From: Halalkalicoccus subterraneus
Lineage (GTDB): Archaea; Halobacteriota; Halobacteria; Halobacteriales; Halalkalicoccaceae
Direction of reading: 5' to 3'
Length of the DNA stretch: 34,489 bases
NCBI RefSeq assembly: GCF_003697815.1
Contig: NZ_RDQG01000063.1
Span: 1-34,489 of the forward strand
Shown: positions 16,723 through 23,851 of the stretch, one piece after another
How the letters are laid out: every line of letters starts with the position of its first letter
How positions within the stretch are numbered: the stretch's first letter is position 1
Notes under the pieces: model-generated
Seen by the model: the letters and a program-made list of their open reading frames with translations, nothing else
Databases searched by the model: none
Told to the model about the DNA's origin: nothing
Translations under genes and position numbers: made by a program

Positions 16723-17622
16723 ATGAACGACGCCACCCGTTCCGCCCTGATCGCCGCCCTCGCCCTGCTCGCGGTCGCGTTCGCCGCGGCGACCCTCGGG
16801 TCCACGGTGACCACCGAGGACGGCTCGCCGGGGTCCGGGGACGGTATCGGTGGGGGGGAGGGCGGGGGCGGTCCGCTCCCGCCGCCCGAACCCGGATCGC
16901 CCGGAGAAACGATCGTGGTCCCCTACCTCACGGAGCTCCTGACGGTGCTGGCGGTGCTCGCGTCCCTCGTACTCCTCGTCTACGCCTTTCTCCACCGGCG
17001 CGAGGCGCTAGCACTGCTGGTCGCGCTCGCGCTCCTGCTCGCCCTCATCTACCTCCTCTTCGAACTGGTCGCCGACCTGGGCGGGGAGTTCTCCCCACCG
17101 CTCGACCCCGGGTCGAGGAGCCCGTTCGGCGGCGGGAGTGGGGGGGACGGGGCGGCGGGCGACTCGACTGGCCCGTCGACGCCGTCGGTTCTATCGGGGG
17201 TCGTCCTCGTGCTCGCGGTCGTCGGGGGACTGATCGCGCTGGTGGGTCGGTCGAGTGACGCGGAACCCGAACCCGAGAAGACCGGCTCCGGTCCCGATGC
17301 CGACGCGGCGGCCGTCGGCCGGGCGGCGGGACGGGCGGCCGACCGGGTCGCGAGCCGTGAAACCGAACACGGAAACGAGGTGTACCGCGCCTGGCGAGAG
17401 ATGACCGGGCTGCTCGACGCTTCGGATTCCGAGGCCCGGACGCCCAGGGAGTTCGCCGACCGGGCGGTCGCGGCTGGGCTCGCCGAAAAGGACGTCGAGG
17501 AGCTGACCCGGCTGTTCGAGGACGTTCGGTACGGGGAGCGGGCCGCCTCGGAGGAGTACGAGCACCGCGCAGTCGAGACCTTCCGGCGGATCGAGCGCCG
17601 GTACGCGGAGGACGAACGGTGA
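16723..17622 (+). CDS. DUF4129 domain-containing membrane protein
   Basis: A 299-residue protein with an N-terminal hydrophobic helix (residues 7-25), a Gly/Ser/Pro/Glu-rich external loop (33-60), a pair of helices (about 65-112), a second low-complexity loop and a further helix (about 156-175). The cytoplasmic C-terminal part (EVYRAWREMTGLLD ... TPREFADRAVAAGL ... VRYGERAASEEY) is the DUF4129 signature. DUF4129 proteins are usually encoded with DUF58 and MoxR genes, as here. Its TGA overlaps the GTG start of the next gene. Role unknown; probably part of a MoxR-assisted envelope assembly complex (inference). Confidence 0.85.
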   Translation: MNDATRSALIAALALLAVAFAAATLGSTVTTEDGSPGSGDGIGGGEGGGGPLPPPEPGSPGETIVVPYLTELLTVLAVLASLVLLVYAFLHRREALALLVALALLLALIYLLFELVADLGGEFSPPLDPGSRSPFGGGSGGDGAAGDSTGPSTPSVLSGVVLVLAVVGGLIALVGRSSDAEPEPEKTGSGPDADAAAVGRAAGRAADRVASRETEHGNEVYRAWREMTGLLDASDSEARTPREFADRAVAAGLAEKDVEELTRLFEDVRYGERAASEEYEHRAVETFRRIERRYAEDER

Positions 17623-19550
17623 ACACCGGCCGGCTTCTACTGGTCCTCGGCCTCGCCGCGCTGGGGCTCGGCCTCGCGTCGATCCTCGTCCCCGACGCTA
17701 TCGGGCTCGACCTCGGCACGGCGGTCGTCACGCTGGTCGGGCTGCTGGCGGTGGTCGAGGCGCTTCGGGCCGTCCAGTCCCGCCGGCGCACCGACCTCGA
17801 CGAGGCGACGACCCCCGACCCGGAGCTTTCGCTCTCGGTTCCCGCGCCCGGCGAGGAGTTCGACTCCGCCGTCGGGGCGTTCATCGGGGATCGGCAGGGG
17901 TACTACCGCGGAACCCGGGCCCGCGAGGGGCTCCGGGCGGCGGCGGTCGCCGTCCTCCGGGAGTACCAGGGGCTTCCCGAAACGGAAGCGAAAACGCGGA
18001 TCGAGGAGGGGATCTGGACCGACGACCCCTACGCGGCCGCCTTCCTCGGCGGCGAGGGCGCGCCAGAGCCCGCCCGGTGGGATCGAATTCGGGACCTCGC
18101 ACGCCGGGAGTCCGCGCGCGACCGGCGGATCCGACGGACCGTCGACGCGATCGCCGGGGTGGCCGGGATGGGCGGGGAGGGCCGCTCGGAGAACGGCTAT
18201 AGTCCGCCCGTCGATGGGGACCGCCCGGCCCGGTTCTCGACGGGGACGAACCGTGAGTTCGAGGACTGGGTGATCGCCCGCGGACCACACCCGACGGAAC
18301 GCTGGCAGGGGATCGGGTCGCTCGCGTTCGCCGGGATCGGGCTCGGCATCCTCGTCGAGCAGCCGGCGGTGTTGCTCGCCGGGGCCGTCGGCGTCGGCTA
18401 CGCCGCCTACGCACGCTCGTCGGCGTTTTCACCGGGAAGAGTCTCGGCCGACAGGGTCGTCGAGGACCCCCAGCCGGCACCCGGTGACGAGGTCTCAGTG
18501 CAGGTGACCGTCACAAACGAGAGCGGCCGGTTCCTGCCCGATCTCAGGCTGGTCGACGGCGTGCCCGAGGCACTCTCGGTCGCGGAGGGCTCGCCCCGGC
18601 TCGGAACGGCGCTGCGGGCCGGCGAGAGCGCGACGTTCTCCTACAGCGTGACCGTCCGTCGGGGCGTCCACGAGTTCGGGCCGGCCCTCCTCGTCGCCCG
18701 TGACCTCGCGGGCGCGACCGAGGAGGAGCGGCTGCTCGCGGCCGAGACGACGCTGACCTGCGTGCCCCCGCTTCGCGGGACCGGGGAGCCCCTGGCGCTC
18801 CGCCGGCAGGCCACGCGGTACGCCGGCCGTGTCGAGACCGGGCGGGGCGGCGAGGGGACCCAGTTCCACGCGACCCGGGAGTACCGCCCGGGCGATCCCC
18901 TGCGGCGGATCGACTGGAACCGCCGGGCCCGGACGGGCGAGCTGACCACCGTCGAGTTCCGCGAGGAACGCGCCGCGACGGTCGTCGTCCTGATCGACGC
19001 CCGCAAATCCGCTTACCGGGCACCCGCTCCCGATGAGTCCCACGCGGTCGATCGCTCGGTCGACGCCTCCGGTAGTCTGTTCGCCACGCTCTCGGCGGCC
19101 GGCGACCGGATCGGGATCGCCGCTCTCAGTAACGAGCCCTGCTGGCTCGCCCCGGGGACCGGACGCGACCACCGGTCGGCGGCGCGCGAGCTGCTCGCGA
19201 CCCATCCCGCCCTCTCGTCCGTCCCGCCGGCGACCCCCTCGGGCTGGTTCCGATCGCGACGGCGGCTCCGCCGGCGGCTGTCGCCGGGCACGCAGGTCGT
19301 TTTCTGTACGCCGCTGGTCGACGATTCCGCGGACCGGTTCGCCCGCCGGCTCGACGAGCATGGTTACCCCGTCACGGTCCTCAGCCCCGACCCGACGGGT
19401 GATCGAACGCCCGGCCACCGGCTGGCGGCCGTCTCACGAACGCTCCGGATCAGCGCGCTCCGGCGGGCCGGGATCCCGGTGATCGACTGGCAGGCAGGCG
19501 AACCGCTCGACGCCGCGCTCGCCCGCCACGGTGAGCGGGGGTCGGGATGA
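17619..19550 (+). CDS. DUF7269-like / DUF58 fusion protein
   Basis: GTG start at 17619 overlapping the previous stop; 643 residues in one frame. Residues 1-60 hold two hydrophobic helices and 80-200 an acidic helical part ending in RRTVDAIAGVAG, resembling the DUF7269 protein usually encoded separately at this place. Residues about 218-643 are a complete DUF58 protein: two helices, a beta-rich region, then the signature HATREYRPGDPLRRIDWN and VVVLIDARKSAY, the start of a von Willebrand A-like domain. An in-frame GTG at 18270 also contains TGA in the next frame (GTGA), exactly the junction expected between two separate genes. So either a true fusion or an old or recent frame repair. Confidence 0.8.
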   Translation: MNTGRLLLVLGLAALGLGLASILVPDAIGLDLGTAVVTLVGLLAVVEALRAVQSRRRTDLDEATTPDPELSLSVPAPGEEFDSAVGAFIGDRQGYYRGTRAREGLRAAAVAVLREYQGLPETEAKTRIEEGIWTDDPYAAAFLGGEGAPEPARWDRIRDLARRESARDRRIRRTVDAIAGVAGMGGEGRSENGYSPPVDGDRPARFSTGTNREFEDWVIARGPHPTERWQGIGSLAFAGIGLGILVEQPAVLLAGAVGVGYAAYARSSAFSPGRVSADRVVEDPQPAPGDEVSVQVTVTNESGRFLPDLRLVDGVPEALSVAEGSPRLGTALRAGESATFSYSVTVRRGVHEFGPALLVARDLAGATEEERLLAAETTLTCVPPLRGTGEPLALRRQATRYAGRVETGRGGEGTQFHATREYRPGDPLRRIDWNRRARTGELTTVEFREERAATVVVLIDARKSAYRAPAPDESHAVDRSVDASGSLFATLSAAGDRIGIAALSNEPCWLAPGTGRDHRSAARELLATHPALSSVPPATPSGWFRSRRRLRRRLSPGTQVVFCTPLVDDSADRFARRLDEHGYPVTVLSPDPTGDRTPGHRLAAVSRTLRISALRRAGIPVIDWQAGEPLDAALARHGERGSG

Positions 19551-20041
19551 ACCGAGTCGACCGATCGCCGGCGCCGCTGAGCCGGCGGGTCTCGCTCGTG
19601 GCGGCGCTCGTCGCCGTGCTGTCGAGTGGCTTCTACTCCTGGCTCGCGCTCGGCCTCGGCGCCATCGGCTTCCTGCTCCTCGCGACCGGGCTCGCCCGGG
19701 GAACGACTCGCCCGGTGACCCTCGGGGCAGCCGGGCTCGCCGGCGGGGCGCTCGCGGCCGGGGTCGAGGGCGCGCCGGTACCCACGGTGCTCGCGGGCGT
19801 GGCGGGCGCCGTGCTCGCCTGGGACGTCGGGATCAACGCGATCGTGATCGGGCGCCAGCTCGGCCGGGAAGCAGGGACTGAACGGCTGGAGGCGGTCCAC
19901 GCGGTCGCGAGCGCGGGTGTCGGGCTGGCTACGGCGGGTGCAGGCTACGGGCTCTATCGGATGGGGACCGGCGAGCAGCCCGTCGCCGCGCTGGTCTTTC
20001 TATTGGTGGCGGCGGTGTTACTGCTCGAAACGCTCGATTAA
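19547..20041 (+). CDS. Small membrane protein of the DUF58/MoxR operon (DUF7519-like)
   Basis: A 164-residue hydrophobic protein with four to six predicted helices (SLVAALVAVLSSGFYSWLAL, LGAIGFLLLATGLARG, further Gly/Ala-rich spans, and a C-terminal VAALVFLLVAAVLLLET). Its ATG overlaps the TGA of the DUF58 gene (ATGA). In other haloarchaea a protein of this size and character follows the DUF58 gene and is called DUF7519; that name rests on context and general resemblance. Its TAA stop shares the palindrome TTAA with the stop codon of the convergent moxR gene. Confidence 0.7.
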   Translation: MNRVDRSPAPLSRRVSLVAALVAVLSSGFYSWLALGLGAIGFLLLATGLARGTTRPVTLGAAGLAGGALAAGVEGAPVPTVLAGVAGAVLAWDVGINAIVIGRQLGREAGTERLEAVHAVASAGVGLATAGAGYGLYRMGTGEQPVAALVFLLVAAVLLLETLD

Positions 20042-20988
20042 TCGACCGTCGGGACGGGGAGTGATTCCACGATCCCTTCGATCACGGCCCGCTTTTCGAT
20101 CCCGGCGACCCGCGCGTCCGGCGTCAGCACGAGTCGGTGGGCGAGTACGGGCTCGGCGACCGTCTTGATCGCGTCAGGGGTGACGTACTCGCGGCCAGCA
20201 AGGACCGCCCGGGCGCGTGCGGCCTCGAACAGCCGTTGGGTGCCACGCGGCGAGACCCCGACTGCGACCCGCCGATCCTCCCGGGTCGCCCGACAGAGCT
20301 CGACCATGTAGGTCAGTAGGTCCCCCTCGACCCGGACGGTCTCGGGGATCCCCTGGAGGGCCTCGACCCGGTCAGGCGAAAGGACGGGCTCGGCCGACGG
20401 CGCCCGGCGGGTGCGGTCGGCCCGCCGGGCCAGCAGTTCGCGCTCGCCGTCGAGGTCGGGATAGCCCAGCGAGGTCTTGACGAGGAAGCGGTCGACCTGC
20501 GCCTCGGGCAGCGGGAAGGTGCCGTCCTGCTCGACGGGGTTCTGGGTCGCGATCACGAGGAAGGGTTCGGGTAGCGCGCGGGTCTCGCCGTCGGCGGTCA
20601 CCTGGCGCTCCTCCATCGCTTCGAGTAGCGCGCTCTGAGTTTTGGGCGGCGCGCGGTTGATCTCGTCGGCCAGCACGACGTTCGCGAAGATCGGCCCCTC
20701 GGTGAACTCGAAGCCCCGCTCGCGCTCGTCGAAGACGTGGGTGCCCGTGATGTCCGACGGCAGGAGGTCGGGCGTGAACTGGACCCGCGAAAACGAGAGC
20801 CCCAGCGCCCGCGCGAGGCTCCGAGCGGCGAGGGTCTTTCCGGTTCCCGGGACGTCCTCCAACAGTACGTGCCCGCGTGCGAGGGTGCCGAGCAGGACCG
20901 TTTCCAATACGGCGCGGTCGGCGATCACCGCCCCCTCGACGGCTTCGAGGACGCGCTCGCATTCGGCGGTGGCGTCGGCGATCTCCAT
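20038..20988 (-). CDS. moxR: MoxR-family AAA ATPase
   Basis: A 316-residue AAA ATPase chaperone. Seen: Walker A EDVPGTGKT (residues about 45-52), the QFTPDLLPSDITG stretch, Walker B VVLADEINRAPPKTQSALLE, sensor IATQNPVEQDGTFPLPEAQ and VDRFLVK. MoxR proteins work with DUF58/VWA partners, whose genes converge on this one. ATG 20988 (MEIADATAECERVLEAV) was preferred to the in-frame start at 21051, which adds a Pro/Arg tail. A CCTATTCC element lies about 29 nt upstream. Confidence 0.93.
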   Translation of the reverse strand: MEIADATAECERVLEAVEGAVIADRAVLETVLLGTLARGHVLLEDVPGTGKTLAARSLARALGLSFSRVQFTPDLLPSDITGTHVFDERERGFEFTEGPIFANVVLADEINRAPPKTQSALLEAMEERQVTADGETRALPEPFLVIATQNPVEQDGTFPLPEAQVDRFLVKTSLGYPDLDGERELLARRADRTRRAPSAEPVLSPDRVEALQGIPETVRVEGDLLTYMVELCRATREDRRVAVGVSPRGTQRLFEAARARAVLAGREYVTPDAIKTVAEPVLAHRLVLTPDARVAGIEKRAVIEGIVESLPVPTVD

Positions 20989-21270
20989 TTCATTCTGGTG
21001 GTCACGGGCCGTGGGAATAGGTCTCCCGGTCGGGGCAGAGTTGAATCTCAAGGACTTCGCTTCAATCGTTCTCTGGATTCAAACCGCCCGACGCTTCGGT
21101 TCTCCGGCACGGGGTTGCTCACACACGCTCGCTGTCGCTCGCGGTGTTCGCAGGATGTGTCGGAGAACACTCAGTGGGTTGGAAACTCGGTCGCAGCAAG
21201 CTGCTTCCTGCTTCAAATCCTTCCTCCCCATTGCGCGTTTTCTCCTCGCTACGCTCGTCGAAAATGCTCA
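20989..21270. other. Non-coding stretch between moxR and tRNA-Val with inverted repeats and tRNA-like fragments
   Basis: No convincing gene. An imperfect 12-base inverted repeat (GTTCTCCGGCAC at 21099-21110 and GTGTCGGAGAAC at 21157-21168) encloses 46 bases. A second GCAGC-AA-GCTGC palindrome lies at 21193-21204. GGATTCAAACCGCCCGAC near 21075-21092 resembles the T-arm side of the neighbouring tRNA gene (GGATTTGAACCGCCGAC). GAGCG/AGCGAG-type low-complexity words recur. Confidence 0.5.
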
Positions 21271-21345
21271 TGGGTTGGGGCGGATTTGAACCGCCGACTT
21301 CCTCCGTGTGAAGGAGGTATCATAGCCGGACTAGATCACCAACCC
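21271..21345 (-). tRNA. tRNA-Val (anticodon CAC)
   Basis: The minus strand folds as a 75-nt tRNA: 7-bp acceptor stem GGGTTGG/CCAACCC, a D-arm, anticodon stem CCTCC/GGAGG with loop TTCACAC (anticodon CAC, reading GUG valine codons), variable loop AAGTC, and T-arm GGCGG-TTCAAAT-CCGCC. The discriminator base is A (21271) and CCA is not encoded, as usual in haloarchaea. No intron is needed for the fold. Confidence 0.95.
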
Positions 21346-21370
21346 GCAGCGGGTAGTTCCTCCGCACCGG

Positions 21371-21378
21371 ACTTAAGG
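21371..21378 (-). promoter_or_regulatory. TATA box of tRNA-Val
   Basis: CCTTAAGT on the minus strand, about 30 nt before the mature tRNA 5' end at 21345, so the primary transcript would have a leader of a few bases. Confidence 0.55.
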
Positions 21379-21414
21379 ATTCTGTCTCACCCTGCGCCCG
21401 CCGCGACACAACAG

Positions 21415-21420
21415 GTTTAG
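21415..21420 (+). promoter_or_regulatory. TATA-like element of the ade region
   Basis: GTTTAG within ACAGGTTTAGTCC, about 27-28 nt before the ATG at 21445 of the mini-ORF and about 56 nt before the ade ATG, so it is spaced for the mini-ORF. Confidence 0.5.
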
Positions 21421-21444
21421 TCCCCGCTCCGGTATCACGTACCA

Positions 21445-21477
21445 ATGACGTGCAACGAGGCAGTGATCAGCCGATGA
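21445..21477 (+). other. Candidate leaderless mini-ORF upstream of the ade-like gene (10 codons, MTCNEAVISR)
   Basis: ATG 21445 opens ten codons ending in TGA at 21475-21477, which overlaps the ATG of the amidohydrolase gene at 21474 (ATGA). It is the first ATG downstream of the TATA-like element at the leaderless distance. The alternative is that the main gene uses GTG 21450. Coupled translation from the mini-ORF is inferred from geometry only. Confidence 0.4.
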
Positions 21478-23177
21478 ACGACCTCCAGCCGGTCGCACTC
21501 GAAGCCGAACCCGCGGATCTCGTCGTCGCGGGCGGGCGGGTGTTGCTCCCCGAACTCGGCGAGTTCCAGTCGCGGGACGTCGCGGTCGTCAACAACCGCG
21601 TCGCGGCACTCCCCGAGGACGCCGACCCCGTGATCGGTCCCGACACCGAAGTGCTCGGCGCCAACGGCCAGGCCGTCGTCCCGGGCTTCATCGACGCCCA
21701 CACCCACCTCGACCTGTTTCAGTGCTATGAACTCGCCTATCACCACTCGCTCGAAGGCGGCACCACGACGGTGATCTCGGAGTGTTCGGGCTTCGGGGCG
21801 TTCGGCCCGCAGGGAATCGAGGAGTTCCTCGTGGCGAGTGCCTACCTCCCCGTCACCGTGCGGGCTGCCCTCTCGCCGGTCGGGCTGTTCGACACGTTCG
21901 AACCTCCGCTGACGACCGGCGAGGAGGCAAGCCAGCTGATCGACCTGCTCGACGACGACCGGGTCGTCGGCGTCGGCGAAACCGACTGGATCCACGCGGT
22001 CGGTCGCGACACGCCCGCCGAGGCGCTCTACGAGCGCGCACGCGAACTCGGCAAGCCGGTGACGGGCCACGCCGCCGGCTGTCGCGGCGGGAAGCTCACG
22101 GCGTTTTCCTCGATCATCGACAACGACCACGAGGCGATCAGCCGCGAGGAGGTCATCGAGCGCGCCGAGAACGGGCTCCACGTCGTCGGGCGCTGCGGCT
22201 CGGTCCGCGACGACATCGAAGCGCTCGCCGCAGCCATCGACCGGGTCGATCCCGCCGAGTGCTCGCTGTCGACGGACGGACTCTGGCCGCGCGATCTGAC
22301 CGACGGCCATATGGACCGGGTGGTTCGCCGCGCGATCGAGGCCGGGATCGCTCCCACGGACGCGATCCGCATGGCGACGCTCTCGCCGGCGCGGCACTTC
22401 GGACTCGACGACCGGGGTTCGCTCGCGCCGGGCAGCGTCGCGGACATCGTCGTGCTCTCGGATATCGAGGAGGTACGAGTGAAGACCGTCATCAGTGGCG
22501 GCGAGGTCGTCGTCAGGCACGGTTCGGCCACCGTCGGCCCACGAAACCGCGAGTACCCCGCGGAGTTTTACGACAGCGTCTCGCTTTCGGTGAGTCCCGA
22601 GACGTTCTCGGTACCGGCTTCGGAGGGGGTGGCCCGTGCGATCTCGGTCGAAGAAGGGCTGTTGACGGGCGAAACGTGCGTCTCGCCGCCAAGCGAGGAC
22701 GTCCAGTTTCGCCCCGATCCTGAGAGAGGCGTGCTCAAGGCCGCCCTTCTGGATCGCCGTCCCGGAGAGGACGGCGGCTTCACCGGCTTTCTCACCGGAT
22801 ACGGCCTCGAATCCGGGGCGGCGGCCACCTCGCTGACCTGGGAACGCCCCGGCGTCGCGGTCGTCGGGGCCGACGAGCACGAAATGGCCCGCGCCGCGGC
22901 ACGCGTCGCGGAGATGGGCGGAGGCTGGGCGGTCGCCGACGACGGGATCGTCGCCGAACTGCCACTCAGGGTCGGCGGGACCTGCTCGGACCTCGACGTC
23001 GAGGAGACCGCGACCCTGATCGGCACCGTCGAGAGCGCGCTTCGTGCGCGCGGAGTCACCGTCGAGAACCCGCTGCTGACGGTACAAACGCTCTCGTTTC
23101 CGGGGGTTCCCTCGCTCAAACTCTCCTTTTCGGGCTACGCCGACGTATTGGATCGAGAGATCGTCGGCGTTCAGTAG
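21474..23177 (+). CDS. ade: Adenine deaminase-like amidohydrolase (divergent)
   Basis: A 567-residue binuclear-metal amidohydrolase most like adenine deaminase (adenine to hypoxanthine). Seen in family order: GFIDAHTHLD metal His pair (residues about 72-76), bridging Glu in VVGVGETDW, GHAAGCRGGKLTAF, the DNDHEAISREE segment, LSTDGLWPRDL, ATLSPARHFGL, the C-terminal GGGWAVADDGIVAELPL and VPSLKLSFSGYAD. Two hallmarks of classical Ade are replaced: the DPHEI segment by SECSGFGAFG, and HDSHN by TWERPG. Substrate may therefore differ. GTG 21450 is an alternative start. The 3' end overlaps the convergent pduO gene by seven bases. Confidence 0.75.
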   Translation: MNDLQPVALEAEPADLVVAGGRVLLPELGEFQSRDVAVVNNRVAALPEDADPVIGPDTEVLGANGQAVVPGFIDAHTHLDLFQCYELAYHHSLEGGTTTVISECSGFGAFGPQGIEEFLVASAYLPVTVRAALSPVGLFDTFEPPLTTGEEASQLIDLLDDDRVVGVGETDWIHAVGRDTPAEALYERARELGKPVTGHAAGCRGGKLTAFSSIIDNDHEAISREEVIERAENGLHVVGRCGSVRDDIEALAAAIDRVDPAECSLSTDGLWPRDLTDGHMDRVVRRAIEAGIAPTDAIRMATLSPARHFGLDDRGSLAPGSVADIVVLSDIEEVRVKTVISGGEVVVRHGSATVGPRNREYPAEFYDSVSLSVSPETFSVPASEGVARAISVEEGLLTGETCVSPPSEDVQFRPDPERGVLKAALLDRRPGEDGGFTGFLTGYGLESGAAATSLTWERPGVAVVGADEHEMARAAARVAEMGGGWAVADDGIVAELPLRVGGTCSDLDVEETATLIGTVESALRARGVTVENPLLTVQTLSFPGVPSLKLSFSGYADVLDREIVGVQ

Positions 23178-23704
23178 GTCGGGTTCTCCTCGCGACCCCC
23201 GTCGCGCTTGTTGACCGCGCGCGCGATAACGAACAGCGCGTCCGAGAGCCGGTTGAGGTAGACGACCGCCGTCCCGTTGATCGGTTCTTCCTCGGCAAGT
23301 CCGACCGCCCGGCGTTCGGCCCGCCGGACGACCGCCCGGGCGTGATGCAGCGTCGCGCCCGTCTCGCCCCCGCCGGGGAGGATGAACTGCTGGAGGGGGT
23401 CGAGTTCGTCGTCGTACGAGTCGATCCACCCCTCCAGCTCCTCGACGTGGTCCTCGCGCACGCGGTGGTCGTCCTCGTCCGGTTCGGGGTTCGCGAAGTC
23501 GGCCTGCACGACGTGGAGGTGGTTCTGGATCCCCCGGAGCTGGTCGTCGACGTCGTCGTAGCCCGTCGGGCGTGCGGTTCCGATCAGCGCGTTGGCCTCG
23601 TCGACGGTTCCGTAGGCCTCGATCCGGGCGTTCGTCTTCGAGACCCGGTCCATGTTCTGCAGGTCGGTCTGGCCCTCATCGCCACGGCCCGTGTAGACCT
23701 TCAT
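23171..23704 (-). CDS. pduO: Cob(I)alamin adenosyltransferase, PduO type
   Basis: A 177-residue ATP:corrinoid adenosyltransferase that makes adenosylcobalamin. Seen: the N-terminal ATP site YTGRGDEGQTDL, RIEAYGTVDEANALIG, QFILPGGGETGATLHHARA and VVRRAERRAVGL, and the C-terminal YLNRLSDALFVIARAVNK, all in family order. Adenosylcobalamin serves methylmalonyl-CoA mutase, which would act after the propionyl-CoA carboxylase encoded at the left end (pathway link inferred, not positional). A TATA element (23725-23733, minus) is about 25 nt upstream, so the mRNA is probably leaderless. Confidence 0.93.
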   Translation of the reverse strand: MKVYTGRGDEGQTDLQNMDRVSKTNARIEAYGTVDEANALIGTARPTGYDDVDDQLRGIQNHLHVVQADFANPEPDEDDHRVREDHVEELEGWIDSYDDELDPLQQFILPGGGETGATLHHARAVVRRAERRAVGLAEEEPINGTAVVYLNRLSDALFVIARAVNKRDGGREENPTY

Positions 23705-23724
23705 ACCGGCCGGAAGACGGGCGA

Positions 23725-23733
23725 GTACTTAGC
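23725..23733 (-). promoter_or_regulatory. TATA box of pduO
   Basis: GCTAAGTAC on the minus strand, centred about 25 nt before ATG 23704. Confidence 0.55.
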
Positions 23734-23777
23734 TCCTGAGGGCCGGACTTCCGGCAGTCGGTGCCGAGGCGATAACC

Positions 23778-23785
23778 CCTAAGAG
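23778..23785 (+). promoter_or_regulatory. TATA-like element of the MFS gene
   Basis: CCTAAGAG centred about 26 nt before ATG 23807 of the mini-ORF; a second AT-rich GATAAC lies a few bases upstream. The main gene start is 41 nt further on. Confidence 0.4.
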
Positions 23786-23806
23786 CGCGACCGTGGTACA
23801 GCGTCC

Positions 23807-23851
23807 ATGCGTCCCGTCGAACCCCACGAGTGGAGGCCGTCCCCGCCGTGA
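23807..23851 (+). other. Candidate leaderless mini-ORF upstream of the MFS gene (14 codons)
   Basis: ATG 23807 opens a 14-codon frame (MRPVEPHEWRPSPP) ending in TGA at 23849-23851, which overlaps GTG 23848, an in-frame start of the transporter (GTGA). The TATA-like element is spaced for this ATG. Same geometry as at pccB and the ade-like gene. Confidence 0.4.

Noticed and set aside
19547-20041. Reading the membrane gene after DUF58 in the Arg-rich frame at 19531-19881
   Set aside because: That frame is an Arg/Gly shadow; the 19547 frame gives a coherent set of transmembrane helices and an ATGA coupling.
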